Source of the DNA: Syntrophomonadaceae bacterium
GTDB lineage: Bacteria; Bacillota; Dethiobacteria; DTU022
Length of the DNA: 56,728 nucleotides
Assembly: GCA_007121075.1 (NCBI GenBank)
Contig: SKMK01000005.1
Coordinates: 1-56,728 of the forward strand
Direction of reading: 5' to 3'
Both the position numbers and the translations under genes were made by a program. A model generated the notes under the pieces. The model searched no databases, had not been told where the DNA came from, and saw only the letters and a program-made list of their open reading frames with translations. Below are positions 16,913 to 26,467 of the stretch, one piece after another (position 1 is the first letter of the stretch; every line of letters starts with the position of its first letter).

Positions 16913-18607
16913 ATGCTGATCGCTTATTCCATCTATATATTGCGCCTGGTTTTAGTTTTTATTGCCAATATCTTAAAAAAAGGCCTGCGCCCTCCGGAAT
17001 ATGTCACTTTCGTCCTGCACGGCCCCTATCCGGATCTCAAGCAGCCTCCGGAAGGTTTTTTGCAAAAAAGAATGAGCCCCCGGGTTAAAAGTTTGCAGGA
17101 ACTGACAGATGAATTCCGGTTGACAGCAGAAAGTCCTCACGTCAAAGGGATAATTCTGCACCTGGGCAAGCCCGAGCTGACCCTGGCCCAGATCCAATCC
17201 TTGTCTGATCTAATTCGGGAAACCCGGGCTAAAGGCAAAGAAGTTATTACCTGGGCTACCGGCTATAATATCAGCGGCTATTGCCTGGCTGTGGCAGGAG
17301 ACCGGATCTTGCTCCAGGAAGGTGGTATCGTCTACACCCTTGGATTGACCAGCCGGCAACTCTACATGAAAAATGCCCTCGAATGGTGCGGAATCGAGCT
17401 GGACGTAGTTCAGGTAAGCCCTTATAAGTCTGCCCTGGAAAGGTTTGCCCGCTCCAACATGTCTGAAGAAGTCAGGGAAATGTATGAATGGCTGCTTGAC
17501 TCGTACTACGGACAGTTTATTAAAGCTATTTCCGAAGGCAGAAACCTGACCGTAGAAAATGTTCATGAACTGGTTGAGCAAACCCCTCTATACGGGAAAA
17601 AAGCTTTAGAAACCGGTGCAGTTGACGGTATCGTCAATGCTGAAGACTTGCCTGCTTTTCTCGGCAGCAGGGAAAAACCGATCCGCCTGGCCAGCTGGGA
17701 TGAGTGTAAAAAAACTTTTCCCCGCCCCCTGCCCCCGCAGCCCGGGCGCTACATTGCCCTTCTCAGGGTGGAAGGTAATATCGTAGACGGAAAAAGCCGC
17801 CGTCCCCCGGCCAGACCGCCATTTCCTGCCCCATTTCTGTTCAATGAACAAACCGGGGAACTCAGCTTTGTCCAGAAGGCCCGCCTGGCCCTCAAGGATA
17901 AAAGGGCCCGGGCGGTACTGCTCTACATTGATTCCGGCGGCGGCTCGGCAGCAGCATCGGAAGCAATTACCTCGATCCTGGGTAAAATTGCCACCCAAAA
18001 GCCCCTGGTGGCAGTGATGGGTTCCATTGCCGGGTCAGGGGGCTACTACGTCGCCACCCCCGCATCGCATATCGTTGCTCAACCCGCCGCCCTTACCGGT
18101 TCTATCGGTGTAATTGCCGCCAAACTGGTAAACTCACGCCTGCTGGAAAAACTGCTTTTAAACAGGGAAACAATTAGGCGGGGGCAAAAAGAACTTTTTG
18201 CTTCCCCGGAAAAACCTTTTACCGAAGAAGAAAAGAATAAGGCTCTTGAGTTCATCTTTCATGTCTACGATTTGTTTATCAAACGGGTAGCAGAGAGCCG
18301 AGCCATGCAGCCTGGTGCGGTCAAGGAAATCGGAGGCGGAAAAGTATGGACCGGCGAGCAGGCTCTGTCCAACGGCCTGGTTGACGAACTGGGCGGTTTG
18401 GAAACAGCTCTTGCCAAGCTCAGGCAAAAAGCCGGGTTGCCTAAAAACACCCCGCTGGTGGAAGTACCGCTGCCCAGGCGGGAGACGGCGCCGGTGCCTG
18501 CTGCAATGGGCTGGATTGAGCATGCCCGGGGCAACCTTGACCAGCTCCAAGAAAGCAAGGCTCTTCTGGCCGGCCCTCTTTATTTTTACCATCCTTTTGA
18601 GAAATAA
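16913..18607 (+). CDS. sppA: Signal peptide peptidase SppA, long tandem (67K) type
   Basis: 564 residues. An N-terminal hydrophobic segment (residues 3-20) would anchor the enzyme in the cytoplasmic membrane. Two ClpP-like domains follow, as in E. coli SppA. The catalytic lysine is in the first half (SPYKSALERF, K172) and the catalytic serine in the second (SIAGSGGYYVA, S375), so each active site forms across the two domains. The second half also has YIDSGGGSAAASEA and LTGSIGVI. It would degrade leftover signal peptides and membrane peptides. The start ATG follows AAGGGGCTGGTAAG. Transcribed alone in the direction of a GNAT gene. Tandem-type SppA is less usual in Firmicutes than the short form. 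Confidence 0.93.
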   Translation: MLIAYSIYILRLVLVFIANILKKGLRPPEYVTFVLHGPYPDLKQPPEGFLQKRMSPRVKSLQELTDEFRLTAESPHVKGIILHLGKPELTLAQIQSLSDLIRETRAKGKEVITWATGYNISGYCLAVAGDRILLQEGGIVYTLGLTSRQLYMKNALEWCGIELDVVQVSPYKSALERFARSNMSEEVREMYEWLLDSYYGQFIKAISEGRNLTVENVHELVEQTPLYGKKALETGAVDGIVNAEDLPAFLGSREKPIRLASWDECKKTFPRPLPPQPGRYIALLRVEGNIVDGKSRRPPARPPFPAPFLFNEQTGELSFVQKARLALKDKRARAVLLYIDSGGGSAAASEAITSILGKIATQKPLVAVMGSIAGSGGYYVATPASHIVAQPAALTGSIGVIAAKLVNSRLLEKLLLNRETIRRGQKELFASPEKPFTEEEKNKALEFIFHVYDLFIKRVAESRAMQPGAVKEIGGGKVWTGEQALSNGLVDELGGLETALAKLRQKAGLPKNTPLVEVPLPRRETAPVPAAMGWIEHARGNLDQLQESKALLAGPLYFYHPFEK

Positions 18608-18704
18608 AGGCCGGGGACCAGAGGGCAACCGTTTTTCCTGAAGTGTGCTCTAATCCTGGAAGAATATATTGACTCATAAATATTAATACCGGGCAGGAGG
18701 AATT

Positions 18705-19184
18705 GTGATTGGGTTCTTAAGACAGGCCCGACCGGAAGATCTGGAAACAATCAATCAGCTGGCCTATGAATCGGAAGCATACTGGAGCCATGACGAGGCA
18801 TTGCTGAAGCAATTTGCCTCGCTTTACAAATTAACCGCGGCAACTTTGAAGGAAAATATAACATATGTAATGACAGGCGATTGTGGTGGTGAAAATATTG
18901 TGGCCTTTTTCTGCATCAAACCTGAAGGCCACACCGCTAACCTGGAACACTTCTATGTCAGGCGCGACCTGATCGGCCAGGGCCTGGGCAGGAAACTTTG
19001 GCGGCAACTGATAGGCCTGTGCTGGGAAAAGGGGTTTGACAAGCTTGAGGGGGTCACTTTCCCAAAAACGCTCCCCTTTTATTTAAAAATGGGAGCCAGC
19101 CAGAAAGGATCGGTAAAATCAAAATTAAACACCGGTCAATTAATTCCAAAGTTTAGATTCAACATTAAAAATGAACCCCGTTAA
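18705..19184 (+). CDS. GNAT-family N-acetyltransferase
   Basis: 159 residues, GTG start behind GGCAGGAGGAATT. The acetyl-CoA binding motif A is visible as LEHFYVRRDLIGQGLGRKLW (the Q-x-L-G-x-x-L loop) and motif B around GVTFPKTLPFYLKMGA. Length is normal. The substrate, a small amine or a protein N-terminus, is unknown. It follows sppA by about 100 bp on the same strand. Confidence 0.87.
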   Translation: MIGFLRQARPEDLETINQLAYESEAYWSHDEALLKQFASLYKLTAATLKENITYVMTGDCGGENIVAFFCIKPEGHTANLEHFYVRRDLIGQGLGRKLWRQLIGLCWEKGFDKLEGVTFPKTLPFYLKMGASQKGSVKSKLNTGQLIPKFRFNIKNEPR

Positions 19185-19217
19185 TATACAAGCAAAATCG
19201 TCTTCCCAGGCTGGACC

Positions 19218-20381
19218 TTACCAGGCCGCCCGGTAAACTTCAAGAACCTCTTCTTTATCAGAAACCAGGCGGGGATTATAAACTATTGAGCCATCGGCCA
19301 TGGAGTAATCTGCAGCCTCGACCAACCCCTCTTCAGGAACATCAACCTCACGCAGCTTTTGGGGCAACCCAATTTTGGCTGCCAGGTTCCTGATTGCTTC
19401 CACTGCGGCCCGGCCAGCCTCCTCATTGCTTAACAAGCGCACGTCAAGACCCATAGCCCGGGCGAGCAGTTTATAACGGTCGGCGCATTCCGGCATATTG
19501 AAGAGCATTACATGAGGAAGCAGGATAGCGTTGGCAACCCCGTGCGGTACTTTAAAAAGGGCCCCCACCGGGTGAGCCATGGCATGCACCAAACCGGGCT
19601 GGCTGTTACCGAATGCGATTCCGGCCATGGTTGCCGCCAGTTGCTGCTGGCCGCGGGACACCAAATCATCACCTTTTTCTACACAGCGGGGCAGATTTTC
19701 CATAACCAATCTGACGGCCTGCAGGGCCAAGCCGTCAATGATCGGTTGACGCTGCAGAGAATGGATCGCCTCCACCGCATGGGATAAAGAATCCATACCC
19801 GGTCCGGCAGTTAAATGTGGTGGCAGATCTGCTACCATTGTCGGGTCCAAAATGGCCTTGTCCGGAATAATATGGACATCGACGAAAGCTTCCTTGATAT
19901 TTCTCTCCCAATCCTTGATCACCGCAAACCAGGTCACTTCACTGCCGCTTCCCGCTGTGGTAGGGACAACAACATGAGGAGTCTGGGGGCGGCTCAAGAC
20001 CTGCACCCCCCGGTAATCGCTCAGTTTTCCTCCTTCTTTCATCACCACGGCCATCCCTTTGGCCGTATCAATGACGCTTCCGCCGCCAACACTGACCAGG
20101 ATATCAGCTCCCTTTTCATGGGCGAAGGTTGCCCCTTCATCAACCAGGTGGAAGCCTGAATCGGGGATGCACTGATCATAGGTACCCGCATAACGCCTGC
20201 CCAGAGCCTTTTCTACTTTTTCCGCCAGTCCGGCCTCTATAATGCCCCGGTCGGTTACAACCAGCGCTTTAGAGCCGCCAAGACTGTCCACTTCCAGGCC
20301 AATTTCTTTGACGCTGTTTTCACCAAAAATAATTTTGGTTGGGCTGTTATATTCAAAAGCGAGATCCCGGTTGTATTGCAT
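19218..20381 (-). CDS. Iron-containing alcohol dehydrogenase
   Basis: 387 residues, the standard length. NAD(P) motif GGGSVIDTAKG (99-109); TTAGSGSEVTW; metal ligands D197 and H201 (GMDSLSHAVEA), H266 (GLVHAMAHPVG) and H280 (VPHGVANAI), with the usual histidine H270 present. It oxidises or reduces a short alcohol/aldehyde pair in the cytoplasm. It is downstream of the SCP2 gene in the same direction and divergent from aldehyde ferredoxin oxidoreductase, which suggests an acid-aldehyde-alcohol conversion module. ATG start after GGGGAGGAGTACTTAA. Confidence 0.95.
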   Translation of the reverse strand: MQYNRDLAFEYNSPTKIIFGENSVKEIGLEVDSLGGSKALVVTDRGIIEAGLAEKVEKALGRRYAGTYDQCIPDSGFHLVDEGATFAHEKGADILVSVGGGSVIDTAKGMAVVMKEGGKLSDYRGVQVLSRPQTPHVVVPTTAGSGSEVTWFAVIKDWERNIKEAFVDVHIIPDKAILDPTMVADLPPHLTAGPGMDSLSHAVEAIHSLQRQPIIDGLALQAVRLVMENLPRCVEKGDDLVSRGQQQLAATMAGIAFGNSQPGLVHAMAHPVGALFKVPHGVANAILLPHVMLFNMPECADRYKLLARAMGLDVRLLSNEEAGRAAVEAIRNLAAKIGLPQKLREVDVPEEGLVEAADYSMADGSIVYNPRLVSDKEEVLEVYRAAW

Positions 20382-20410
20382 TTAAGTACTCCTCCCCAGT
20401 TTTAGTTACT

Positions 20411-20974
20411 TTAAAACCCAAATTGTGAGCGCAGTTCATTAAACCATTTCCTGAAATCAGCCCGTTCATCTTCGGTCATTTCAGTTTGGAAACGGGTCTC
20501 GATTTGGGCTCCCAGTTCAACCAGGCGGATGCTGGCTTTTACATAACGGACAATATCGGGCAGTGAGCCTTTCAGCTTAATTTTCCCCTGCATCATTGCT
20601 TTCACAACGTCGAGCTCTCTTTTGAGGACCGACTCCCATCTTTCAAATTCACCGGTTAACACGTAATCCCCTTTCTCTCCGGCTTCTCTTGGAACCAGCC
20701 TTATCGATCTGCAATCCCCGTGCCACAAATCCATCATCATGAAAGTATCTTCATCCAGGCCGATCTCAGGGTTGCCCAAGATATTGATAACCACTGTGCC
20801 TTCCCAGGTTTTAGCTACTTCCTTGTATGTATCATCTTCCTGGATATTTTTCTCAAAAACAGCCACCCATTCTGGAGATCCCATCACATACGGTTTTTCA
20901 ACCTTCGCCAAACGCTCTTTGACCATTTCCTGGTACGCTTTTTCCCATTCTTCAGTTCCGTAAGTTATGTCCAT
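20411..20974 (-). CDS. SCP2 sterol-transfer domain protein
   Basis: 187 residues, soluble. The C-terminal two thirds follow the SCP2 pattern: WEGTVVINILGNPEIGL, GDYVLTGEFERWESVLKRELD, then MQGKIKLKGSLPDIVRYVKA, the segment typical of SCP2 proteins in which the small hydrophobic pocket closes. Such proteins bind fatty acyl or other lipid-like ligands and often lie near alcohol dehydrogenase or acyl-CoA genes. ATG start after ACGGGAGGATAAAATT. It precedes the Fe-ADH by 29 bp and is likely co-transcribed. A weak promoter candidate lies upstream at 21088-21116. Confidence 0.85.
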   Translation of the reverse strand: MDITYGTEEWEKAYQEMVKERLAKVEKPYVMGSPEWVAVFEKNIQEDDTYKEVAKTWEGTVVINILGNPEIGLDEDTFMMMDLWHGDCRSIRLVPREAGEKGDYVLTGEFERWESVLKRELDVVKAMMQGKIKLKGSLPDIVRYVKASIRLVELGAQIETRFQTEMTEDERADFRKWFNELRSQFGF

Positions 20975-21378
20975 AATTTTATCCTCCCGTCTGTCAATCT
21001 TCTCAGATGAAAATATTTAAAACACCACCCATTGTTGCAATTTCAAACATATCCTGGCAATGCTTAAAACTTTTAGCTTTTTATTTGATTATAACTCTTT
21101 TAATATAATCTTGAAAGTAAATAATTAGTGCAACTTTAAGTTATTTTTACAGTATTGCAAAATAATAGTTGTATTTTCCCACTACAAGCTGTATATTTAA
21201 ATCAATTATGGCTGTATTTCACAAGATTATACTGTTCAGCTTAATTAAATATTCACAGCATACAATAAGGCAATTGTAAAAACAAAACATCCCTCCAGCG
21301 GAAACAATAAAGACCGGCCTTAATTAAGTAATCAATGTTCACGACCCCAGGACTGACATGATTCCGGAGGTGCTTAAA
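20975..21378. other. Divergent control region between SCP2-ADH and AOR-synthetase
   Basis: AT-rich 404-bp region without a convincing coding frame. On the minus strand TTTCAA - 17 bp - TATAAT (21116 to 21088) is a candidate promoter for the SCP2 gene. I could not pick a clear promoter for the rightward AOR gene. Transcription of both alcohol and aldehyde enzymes must start here, so it is a natural place for shared regulation. Confidence 0.35.
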
Positions 21379-23241
21379 GTGTACGGTTGTCACGGGAAAA
21401 TACTAAGGGTAAATTTGAGCAGCAACACAATAACTGATGAAGAGGTCCCTGAAAGCAAATATAAAAAATATCTGGGAGGAGCCGGCCTGGCGACAAGATT
21501 TTTGTGGGATGAAGTCCCGAAAGATGCAGATCCCCTGGGAGAAGAAAACAAGTTAATTTTTATGACCGGAAGCCTGACCGGGGTAATAGCGCCAAGCACG
21601 GGCCGGTTCAGCGTGGTCGGGAAATCGCCGCAGACAGGCATTTGGGGCCAGGCCAATTCCGGCGGGCGCTGGGGAGTCGATTTCAAAAAAAGCGGTTATG
21701 ACGGAATTGTTTTTGAGGGCATTTCTCCGAAACCGGTCTACCTGGTAATTGACGAAAACAAAGCTGAATTAAGAGATGCCTCCCACCTCTGGGGTATGAG
21801 TGTGCCTCAAACCACCGAAGAGGTAAAAAAAGAAGCAGGAGATAACTTTAACATCGCCTGCATCGGCCCGGGCGGAGAAAACCTGGTCCGGTATGCATCG
21901 ATCATGAATGACCTGGGCCGGACGGCGGGGCGCTGCGGCCTCGGGGCCATAATGGGCTCAAAAAAATTAAAAGCCATAGCCGCCTGGGGTAATTCCAGGG
22001 TCCAAATACACCAGCCTGAAGAGTTTAAGGCCTATTCCAAAAAGCTGTATGAGTTGATGGACGATTCCATGTTTAAGATGTCTTTGCAATCCTTTGGGAC
22101 CAATGTGGTCCTCGATTTGGTCTGCATCAGGGGCGGATTCCCGACCCGTAACTGGCAGAGCGGGGTTTTTGAAGAAACCGACTACATAAACGGCCCCGCT
22201 ATTTCCGACAAAATCTTGACCAAAAACTTGACCTGCTACGCCTGCCCCATAGAATGCGGGCGCGGCACGGAAATTAAGGTAGGCAAATATGCCGGCCAAA
22301 AAGGCGAAGGCCCGGAATATGAGACCGTGGGCACTTTTGGAGGGATGTGTGCCGTAGGCAACCTGGAAGCAATTACCATGGCCGGTTACCTCTGCAACGA
22401 GTATGGAATTGACACAATCTCGGCCGGCAGCACCATTGCTTTTGCCATGGAATGTTATGAAAAGGGAATCCTAACCGGTGAGGATACAGGCGGCAGGGCT
22501 TTAAATTTTGGCGATCCGGATGTAATGATCGACCTGGTCCACCTGATTGCAAAACGCGAGGGCATCGGCGACCTCCTGGCCGAGGGAACCAAAAAGATGT
22601 CCGAAATGCTGGGACAGGGCAGCGAAGCCTTCGCCATGCATGTAAAAGGCCTGGAACTGCCCGCCTATGACAGCCGCGCTGTGCAGTTGACCGGTTTAAC
22701 CTATGCTACGGCCAACCGGGGCGGTGATCACATCACCGCCTACGTCCAGGGCCCCACCTTTATGGATGCCCCCTTTCTCATAATTGAAGATAGCGAAATA
22801 AAAGACCCCTTCACCGCCAATCCCGGGGAAGTGCAGATTGCCATAGACCTTGAAGACATGCTCACTACTTTCGACTGCATCGGGGCCTGCAAGTTCATGG
22901 GCTTATGTGTCAGCGCTGAAGACTGGGTAGAACTGATCAACCTGGTTACCGGGTGGGATTACACCCTTGAAGGTTATAAACAGGCCGGTGAAAGAGTTTA
23001 CAACCTGGCCCGGTCCTACTGCAACCGGGAGGGGTTGACCGCCGGGGAAGACACCCTGCCCAGGCGGCTCCTTGAAGACCCACTCCCTGAGGGCCCTGCA
23101 GAAGGTCATGTCAATGAATTGCCGGCCCTGCTGGAACGCTATTACCAGCTGCGGGGTTGGGACCGGCAATCAGGCAAGCCAAAGACGGCAAAATTAAAAG
23201 AACTCGACCTGGAAGATATAGCAGAAGCACTCTGGAGTTAA
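21379..23241 (+). CDS. Aldehyde:ferredoxin oxidoreductase (tungsten/molybdopterin)
   Basis: 620 residues, typical AOR length. It interconverts carboxylic acids and aldehydes with reduced ferredoxin, using a bis-pterin tungsten (or molybdenum) site and one [4Fe-4S] cluster. The N-terminal domain shows KYLGGAGLATRFLWDE and TGSLTGVIAPSTGRFSV, and the central part SIMNDLGRTAGRCGLGAIMGS. Cluster ligands are C286, C289 and C293 (TCYACPIECGR) and a late cysteine in FDCIGACKF. The frame opens at an ATG (21358), but CCGGAGGTG is inside it, 7 nt before GTG 21379, which I take as the start. It is 16 bp upstream of an acyl-CoA synthetase and close to molybdopterin genes. Confidence 0.95.
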   Translation: MYGCHGKILRVNLSSNTITDEEVPESKYKKYLGGAGLATRFLWDEVPKDADPLGEENKLIFMTGSLTGVIAPSTGRFSVVGKSPQTGIWGQANSGGRWGVDFKKSGYDGIVFEGISPKPVYLVIDENKAELRDASHLWGMSVPQTTEEVKKEAGDNFNIACIGPGGENLVRYASIMNDLGRTAGRCGLGAIMGSKKLKAIAAWGNSRVQIHQPEEFKAYSKKLYELMDDSMFKMSLQSFGTNVVLDLVCIRGGFPTRNWQSGVFEETDYINGPAISDKILTKNLTCYACPIECGRGTEIKVGKYAGQKGEGPEYETVGTFGGMCAVGNLEAITMAGYLCNEYGIDTISAGSTIAFAMECYEKGILTGEDTGGRALNFGDPDVMIDLVHLIAKREGIGDLLAEGTKKMSEMLGQGSEAFAMHVKGLELPAYDSRAVQLTGLTYATANRGGDHITAYVQGPTFMDAPFLIIEDSEIKDPFTANPGEVQIAIDLEDMLTTFDCIGACKFMGLCVSAEDWVELINLVTGWDYTLEGYKQAGERVYNLARSYCNREGLTAGEDTLPRRLLEDPLPEGPAEGHVNELPALLERYYQLRGWDRQSGKPKTAKLKELDLEDIAEALWS

Positions 23242-23257
23242 CGGAGGAGGGCTAACC

Positions 23258-24937
23258 TTGAGCACACCGGAACTAAAAAGGCCCTGGGTTAATAGCTATC
23301 GCCTGGGCCCTTATAAATTGCCTCAAAGCCTGGAACCTTATCCCGAACTTCCCCTGTACACCATGCTCGATCAATCCGCCGAAATGCACCCGCGCTCTGA
23401 AGCAATCGATTACTGCGGAGCACGGATCAATTACAGCGAGCTTAAAGATTATACCGACCGGCTGGCCTGTGCTCTGGCCGGTTTTGGGGTCAAAAAAAGC
23501 GATAAGGTGGCCACTATCCTTCCCACCTCACCCCAGTATATTATCGCCACCTTTTCTATCCTTAAAACGGGAGCCGTTCATGTCCCCTGCAGTATCTTAC
23601 ACAAAGAAACCGAGCTGATTTACGAAATCGGCGAATCGGCCGCAGAAACGGTAATCTGTCTCGAAGAACAGGTTGACAAAATCCTGGCCATACAACCAGC
23701 AACAAAAATAAAACAAATTATCACCACCAGCCTGACCGATTATACTCCGGATGAAAAACTCCGGCAGGATCTGCCTGATGGTGTCTATGATTTTAAAACC
23801 CTGATCAGCAGCCATGAACCTCAGGCCCCGGAAGTGGAAATAGCACCCCGCGAAGACCTGGCCTACCTGGCTTTTACCGGGGGTGCCACAGGCGTGCCCA
23901 AGGGAGTAATGCTCACCCACTTCAATCGTTATGCCAATGTCCTGCAGTCAATGGCCTGGGCCATGTCAAAGCTGGAAAAATCAATTCATGGGAAAGCATC
24001 GCTTTGCATCGGAGTGCCGTTATTCCATTCTTACGGCGACGCCGCCGCCCTGTTTGGTATTTACTGGGCCTTAAAAATAATCCTGGTCCGCGATCCCCGC
24101 GATACAGAAGAAATTACCAAAATCCTGGCCCAAAAGCGCCCTTTCATGACAGCCCTGGTCCCGACCCAGATCATGAAATTAAGCGAACAAGACCTGCCAC
24201 GCCTGCCAATCCAGATCTTATCAGGCGCCTCTTACTTGCCTGTAAAAGTTAGAGAAAAATTATCCGCCAAGCTCAAAATGCCCATTTCAGAAGGTTACGG
24301 CCTGACAGAAACCTCACCTCTTACCCACCTCGACCTGAGCGGTTTTTCCAAAATTACGGGGTTCACCGCCGAGCAAAAATACAGTATCGGCTTGCCGGTG
24401 CCGGATACCGATGTAAAGCTAATTGACGAAGAAAACGGCCGGGAGTGCCCGCCCGGTGAACCGGGGCACATGTACATCAAGGGGCCCCAGGTCATGAAAG
24501 GATACTGGCCGGGAGAAGGAGCAGGGCTGGTTAATGGATGGCTTCCGACCGGCGATATCGCCCGCATGGATGAAGACGGTTATTTTTATATAGTTGACCG
24601 GATCAAGGACATGGCCAATATCTCCGGATTTAAGGTTTATACCAGCACTATTGACGAAATTTTGCACCAGCACCCGGCCGTATCAATGGCTGCGGCTATA
24701 GGCGTGCCCGATCCCGAAAGGGAAGGAAGCGAGAGGATCAAAGCTTTTATTGTCCTTAACGAGGAATATGTCGGAAAAGTTACGGCTGAAGAAATAATCG
24801 AGTTTTGCCGGGACAAATGCGCTTCTTATGCCGTGCCCGGCCAGGTAGAGTTCCGTAGCAACCTGCCCTTTACCGTAACCGAAAAAATCTTCAAGAAGCA
24901 GCTGCGGGAAGAAGAGTTGAAAAAACCGCAGCAGTAA
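23258..24937 (+). CDS. AMP-forming acyl-CoA synthetase (ANL superfamily)
   Basis: 559 residues. Core motifs: A3 phosphate loop AFTGGATGVPKGVMLTH, A5 SEGYGLTETSP, A7 WLPTGDIARMDEDGYFYIVDRIKDM in shortened form, and A10 lysine in VTEKIFKKQLR. It activates a carboxylic acid to acyl-AMP and then acyl-CoA. The start is TTG 23258 after ACGGAGGAGGGCTAACC. It directly follows the AOR gene, so the acid made (or used) by AOR is probably its substrate; medium-chain or aromatic acids are plausible. No signal or membrane segment. Confidence 0.93.
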   Translation: MSTPELKRPWVNSYRLGPYKLPQSLEPYPELPLYTMLDQSAEMHPRSEAIDYCGARINYSELKDYTDRLACALAGFGVKKSDKVATILPTSPQYIIATFSILKTGAVHVPCSILHKETELIYEIGESAAETVICLEEQVDKILAIQPATKIKQIITTSLTDYTPDEKLRQDLPDGVYDFKTLISSHEPQAPEVEIAPREDLAYLAFTGGATGVPKGVMLTHFNRYANVLQSMAWAMSKLEKSIHGKASLCIGVPLFHSYGDAAALFGIYWALKIILVRDPRDTEEITKILAQKRPFMTALVPTQIMKLSEQDLPRLPIQILSGASYLPVKVREKLSAKLKMPISEGYGLTETSPLTHLDLSGFSKITGFTAEQKYSIGLPVPDTDVKLIDEENGRECPPGEPGHMYIKGPQVMKGYWPGEGAGLVNGWLPTGDIARMDEDGYFYIVDRIKDMANISGFKVYTSTIDEILHQHPAVSMAAAIGVPDPEREGSERIKAFIVLNEEYVGKVTAEEIIEFCRDKCASYAVPGQVEFRSNLPFTVTEKIFKKQLREEELKKPQQ

Positions 24938-25114
24938 ATAAACCAGAATATTTAATGCTCTTTTACCTGTCTCAATTGATGCCGGTTTGCCCATCAAACA
25001 GCTGTAAGACCTTGACCCATTTTGACCTAGATTGAAGGAGTTTGACTCAACCATCCTGCTTTTTGACACCGGGAAAGTGGTTTAATGCTCATAATAAAAA
25101 TATTTGTTGAGGCC

Positions 25115-25456
25115 CTAAAGACCTCTGAAATACCGATCAAATAATACTTGCATGCTTTTATTGGTTTCCTGTCTGAATTCCCTGTAACGGAGCATAAGCT
25201 TTCTGCCTTCGTCGGTCAGCGAAGAGCCACCCCCATACATGCCCCCGACCTGCCTCTCCAGGAGAGGAAACCCCAGGTTTTCCTCGAGCATCTTTATTAA
25301 ATCCCAGGCCTGGCGGTAAGACATTTTCATATCTGCAGCCGCCTTGCGCAGAGACCCCGTCCTTTCCACCTTCTCCAGGAGTTCACAGGGGCCGTCACCA
25401 AAAATCTTGCCCCTTTCGTTTTCCAGCCATGTTTTCGAGCGAAGCTCAGGTGCCAC
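25115..25456 (-). CDS. ModE-type winged-helix regulator, DNA-binding domain only
   Basis: About 113-116 residues, matching only the N-terminal LysR-like domain of ModE: FGDGPCELLEKVERTGSLRKAAADMKMSYRQAWDLIKMLEENLGFPLLERQVGG, with the basic helix-turn-helix and the MSYRxAW motif. E. coli ModE has 262 residues with two molybdate-binding MOP domains that are absent here, so metal sensing must differ. Two starts are possible: ATG 25465 with GGGGAG directly adjacent, or GTG 25456 with better spacing (chosen). It lies downstream of the YqeB/XdhC/MoeA-like genes, whose promoter carries a ModE-like palindrome. Confidence 0.85.
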   Translation of the reverse strand: MAPELRSKTWLENERGKIFGDGPCELLEKVERTGSLRKAAADMKMSYRQAWDLIKMLEENLGFPLLERQVGGMYGGGSSLTDEGRKLMLRYREFRQETNKSMQVLFDRYFRGL

Positions 25457-25564
25457 TTTTTTCATCTCCCCTAAGTTTCAAGCTTCCCCGTGGGATGTAT
25501 AAAAAGCAAGCTTTGATCGTGAGGTGAGCCAATCTTTCTAACCAATTGGTGTTAATGATTTTTC

Positions 25565-26467
25565 CTACCCTCTTTGCCTGCCCAACCTATCCATTTCTGC
25601 TTCCAGAGCCAGGATCGCTTCCAGCACTCCGCCTCCGACGGACCTGGCCTTGTCTGATATAGTGAAGCAATACTCCCGCCTGACCCTGGGGTCGATATCG
25701 CCAATTTTCATGCCCGATTTTACTTCAAGGCCATCCTGGATCAAACCGCGCACTATTCCTCCGATTTCAGCTTTAACCGCTTCGTTCCCGGCAAAGCCTA
25801 CCACCTGGCCTGCCTTAACCAAATCCCCGATCTTCACCTCGCCCTTAAATCTACCTTCACCAGGGGCTCTTAACAAACGCTCGGTGCTGTAGCCGCCCAC
25901 TGAGCCCGGCAGGCCATCATTCGGTATGGCTTCTCCACTGTAAATAACCCGGCCCAGGTCATGGCCGCGCCTGGTTTCTATTACCACGTGGACATCCCGG
26001 CCGGCATGGTAGCCCGGTCCCAGGGCTATAACCAGCGGGGCAAGATCAGGGCTGACACCGGTATTTTTTTTGGACAGGGTCCCTTCAACAAAAACGCCGG
26101 GTTTTAGATAAGGTATTATTTGCAGGTGAGGGTCGACAACTACAGGGACCAGGCCCCGGTCTATCAGGCTAAATATATAATTTACCACTTCTTTTTCTTT
26201 TTGATTTCCACCTGGTTCTTCACTGCCGGACACGAGCCCTGTTACTTTCAGGGCCCGCACCCCTTCCACTACCGCTTCTTTTTCAAACACGGCCCGGGCA
26301 AAAGAAACCGGGCGGCGGATAACCGAAGGCCGTTCCTGCTCGGTCATGACCACTTTGAACCCGGCCCGGTACAGGCGGTGCCCCACACCAGTGGCCAGAT
26401 CACCTGCCCCTTTGATCAAAACCAGCTGCCGGTGAGGTTTTTTGAAGTCCGCTTCAACCTTGCTCAC
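25565..26467 (-). CDS. yqeB: Selenium-dependent molybdenum hydroxylase accessory protein YqeB (EF2563 family)
   Basis: About 300 residues. The N-terminal Rossmann-like segment is VLIKGAGDLATGVGHRLYRAGFKVVMTE, followed by the family-typical ERPSVIRRPVSFARAVFE. The C-terminal half has a lipoyl/biotinyl-like part (GEVKIGDLVKAGQVVGFAG, VRGLIQDGLEVKSGMKIGDIDPR). Proteins of this family occur with XdhC and selenium-dependent xanthine/nicotinate-type hydroxylases and are thought to help mature the selenium-containing cofactor. The start is GTG 26467, supported by GGGGAG 9 nt upstream; an ATG at 26476 is too close to that site. It overlaps the end of xdhC by 14 bp. Confidence 0.9.
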   Translation of the reverse strand: MSKVEADFKKPHRQLVLIKGAGDLATGVGHRLYRAGFKVVMTEQERPSVIRRPVSFARAVFEKEAVVEGVRALKVTGLVSGSEEPGGNQKEKEVVNYIFSLIDRGLVPVVVDPHLQIIPYLKPGVFVEGTLSKKNTGVSPDLAPLVIALGPGYHAGRDVHVVIETRRGHDLGRVIYSGEAIPNDGLPGSVGGYSTERLLRAPGEGRFKGEVKIGDLVKAGQVVGFAGNEAVKAEIGGIVRGLIQDGLEVKSGMKIGDIDPRVRREYCFTISDKARSVGGGVLEAILALEAEMDRLGRQRG

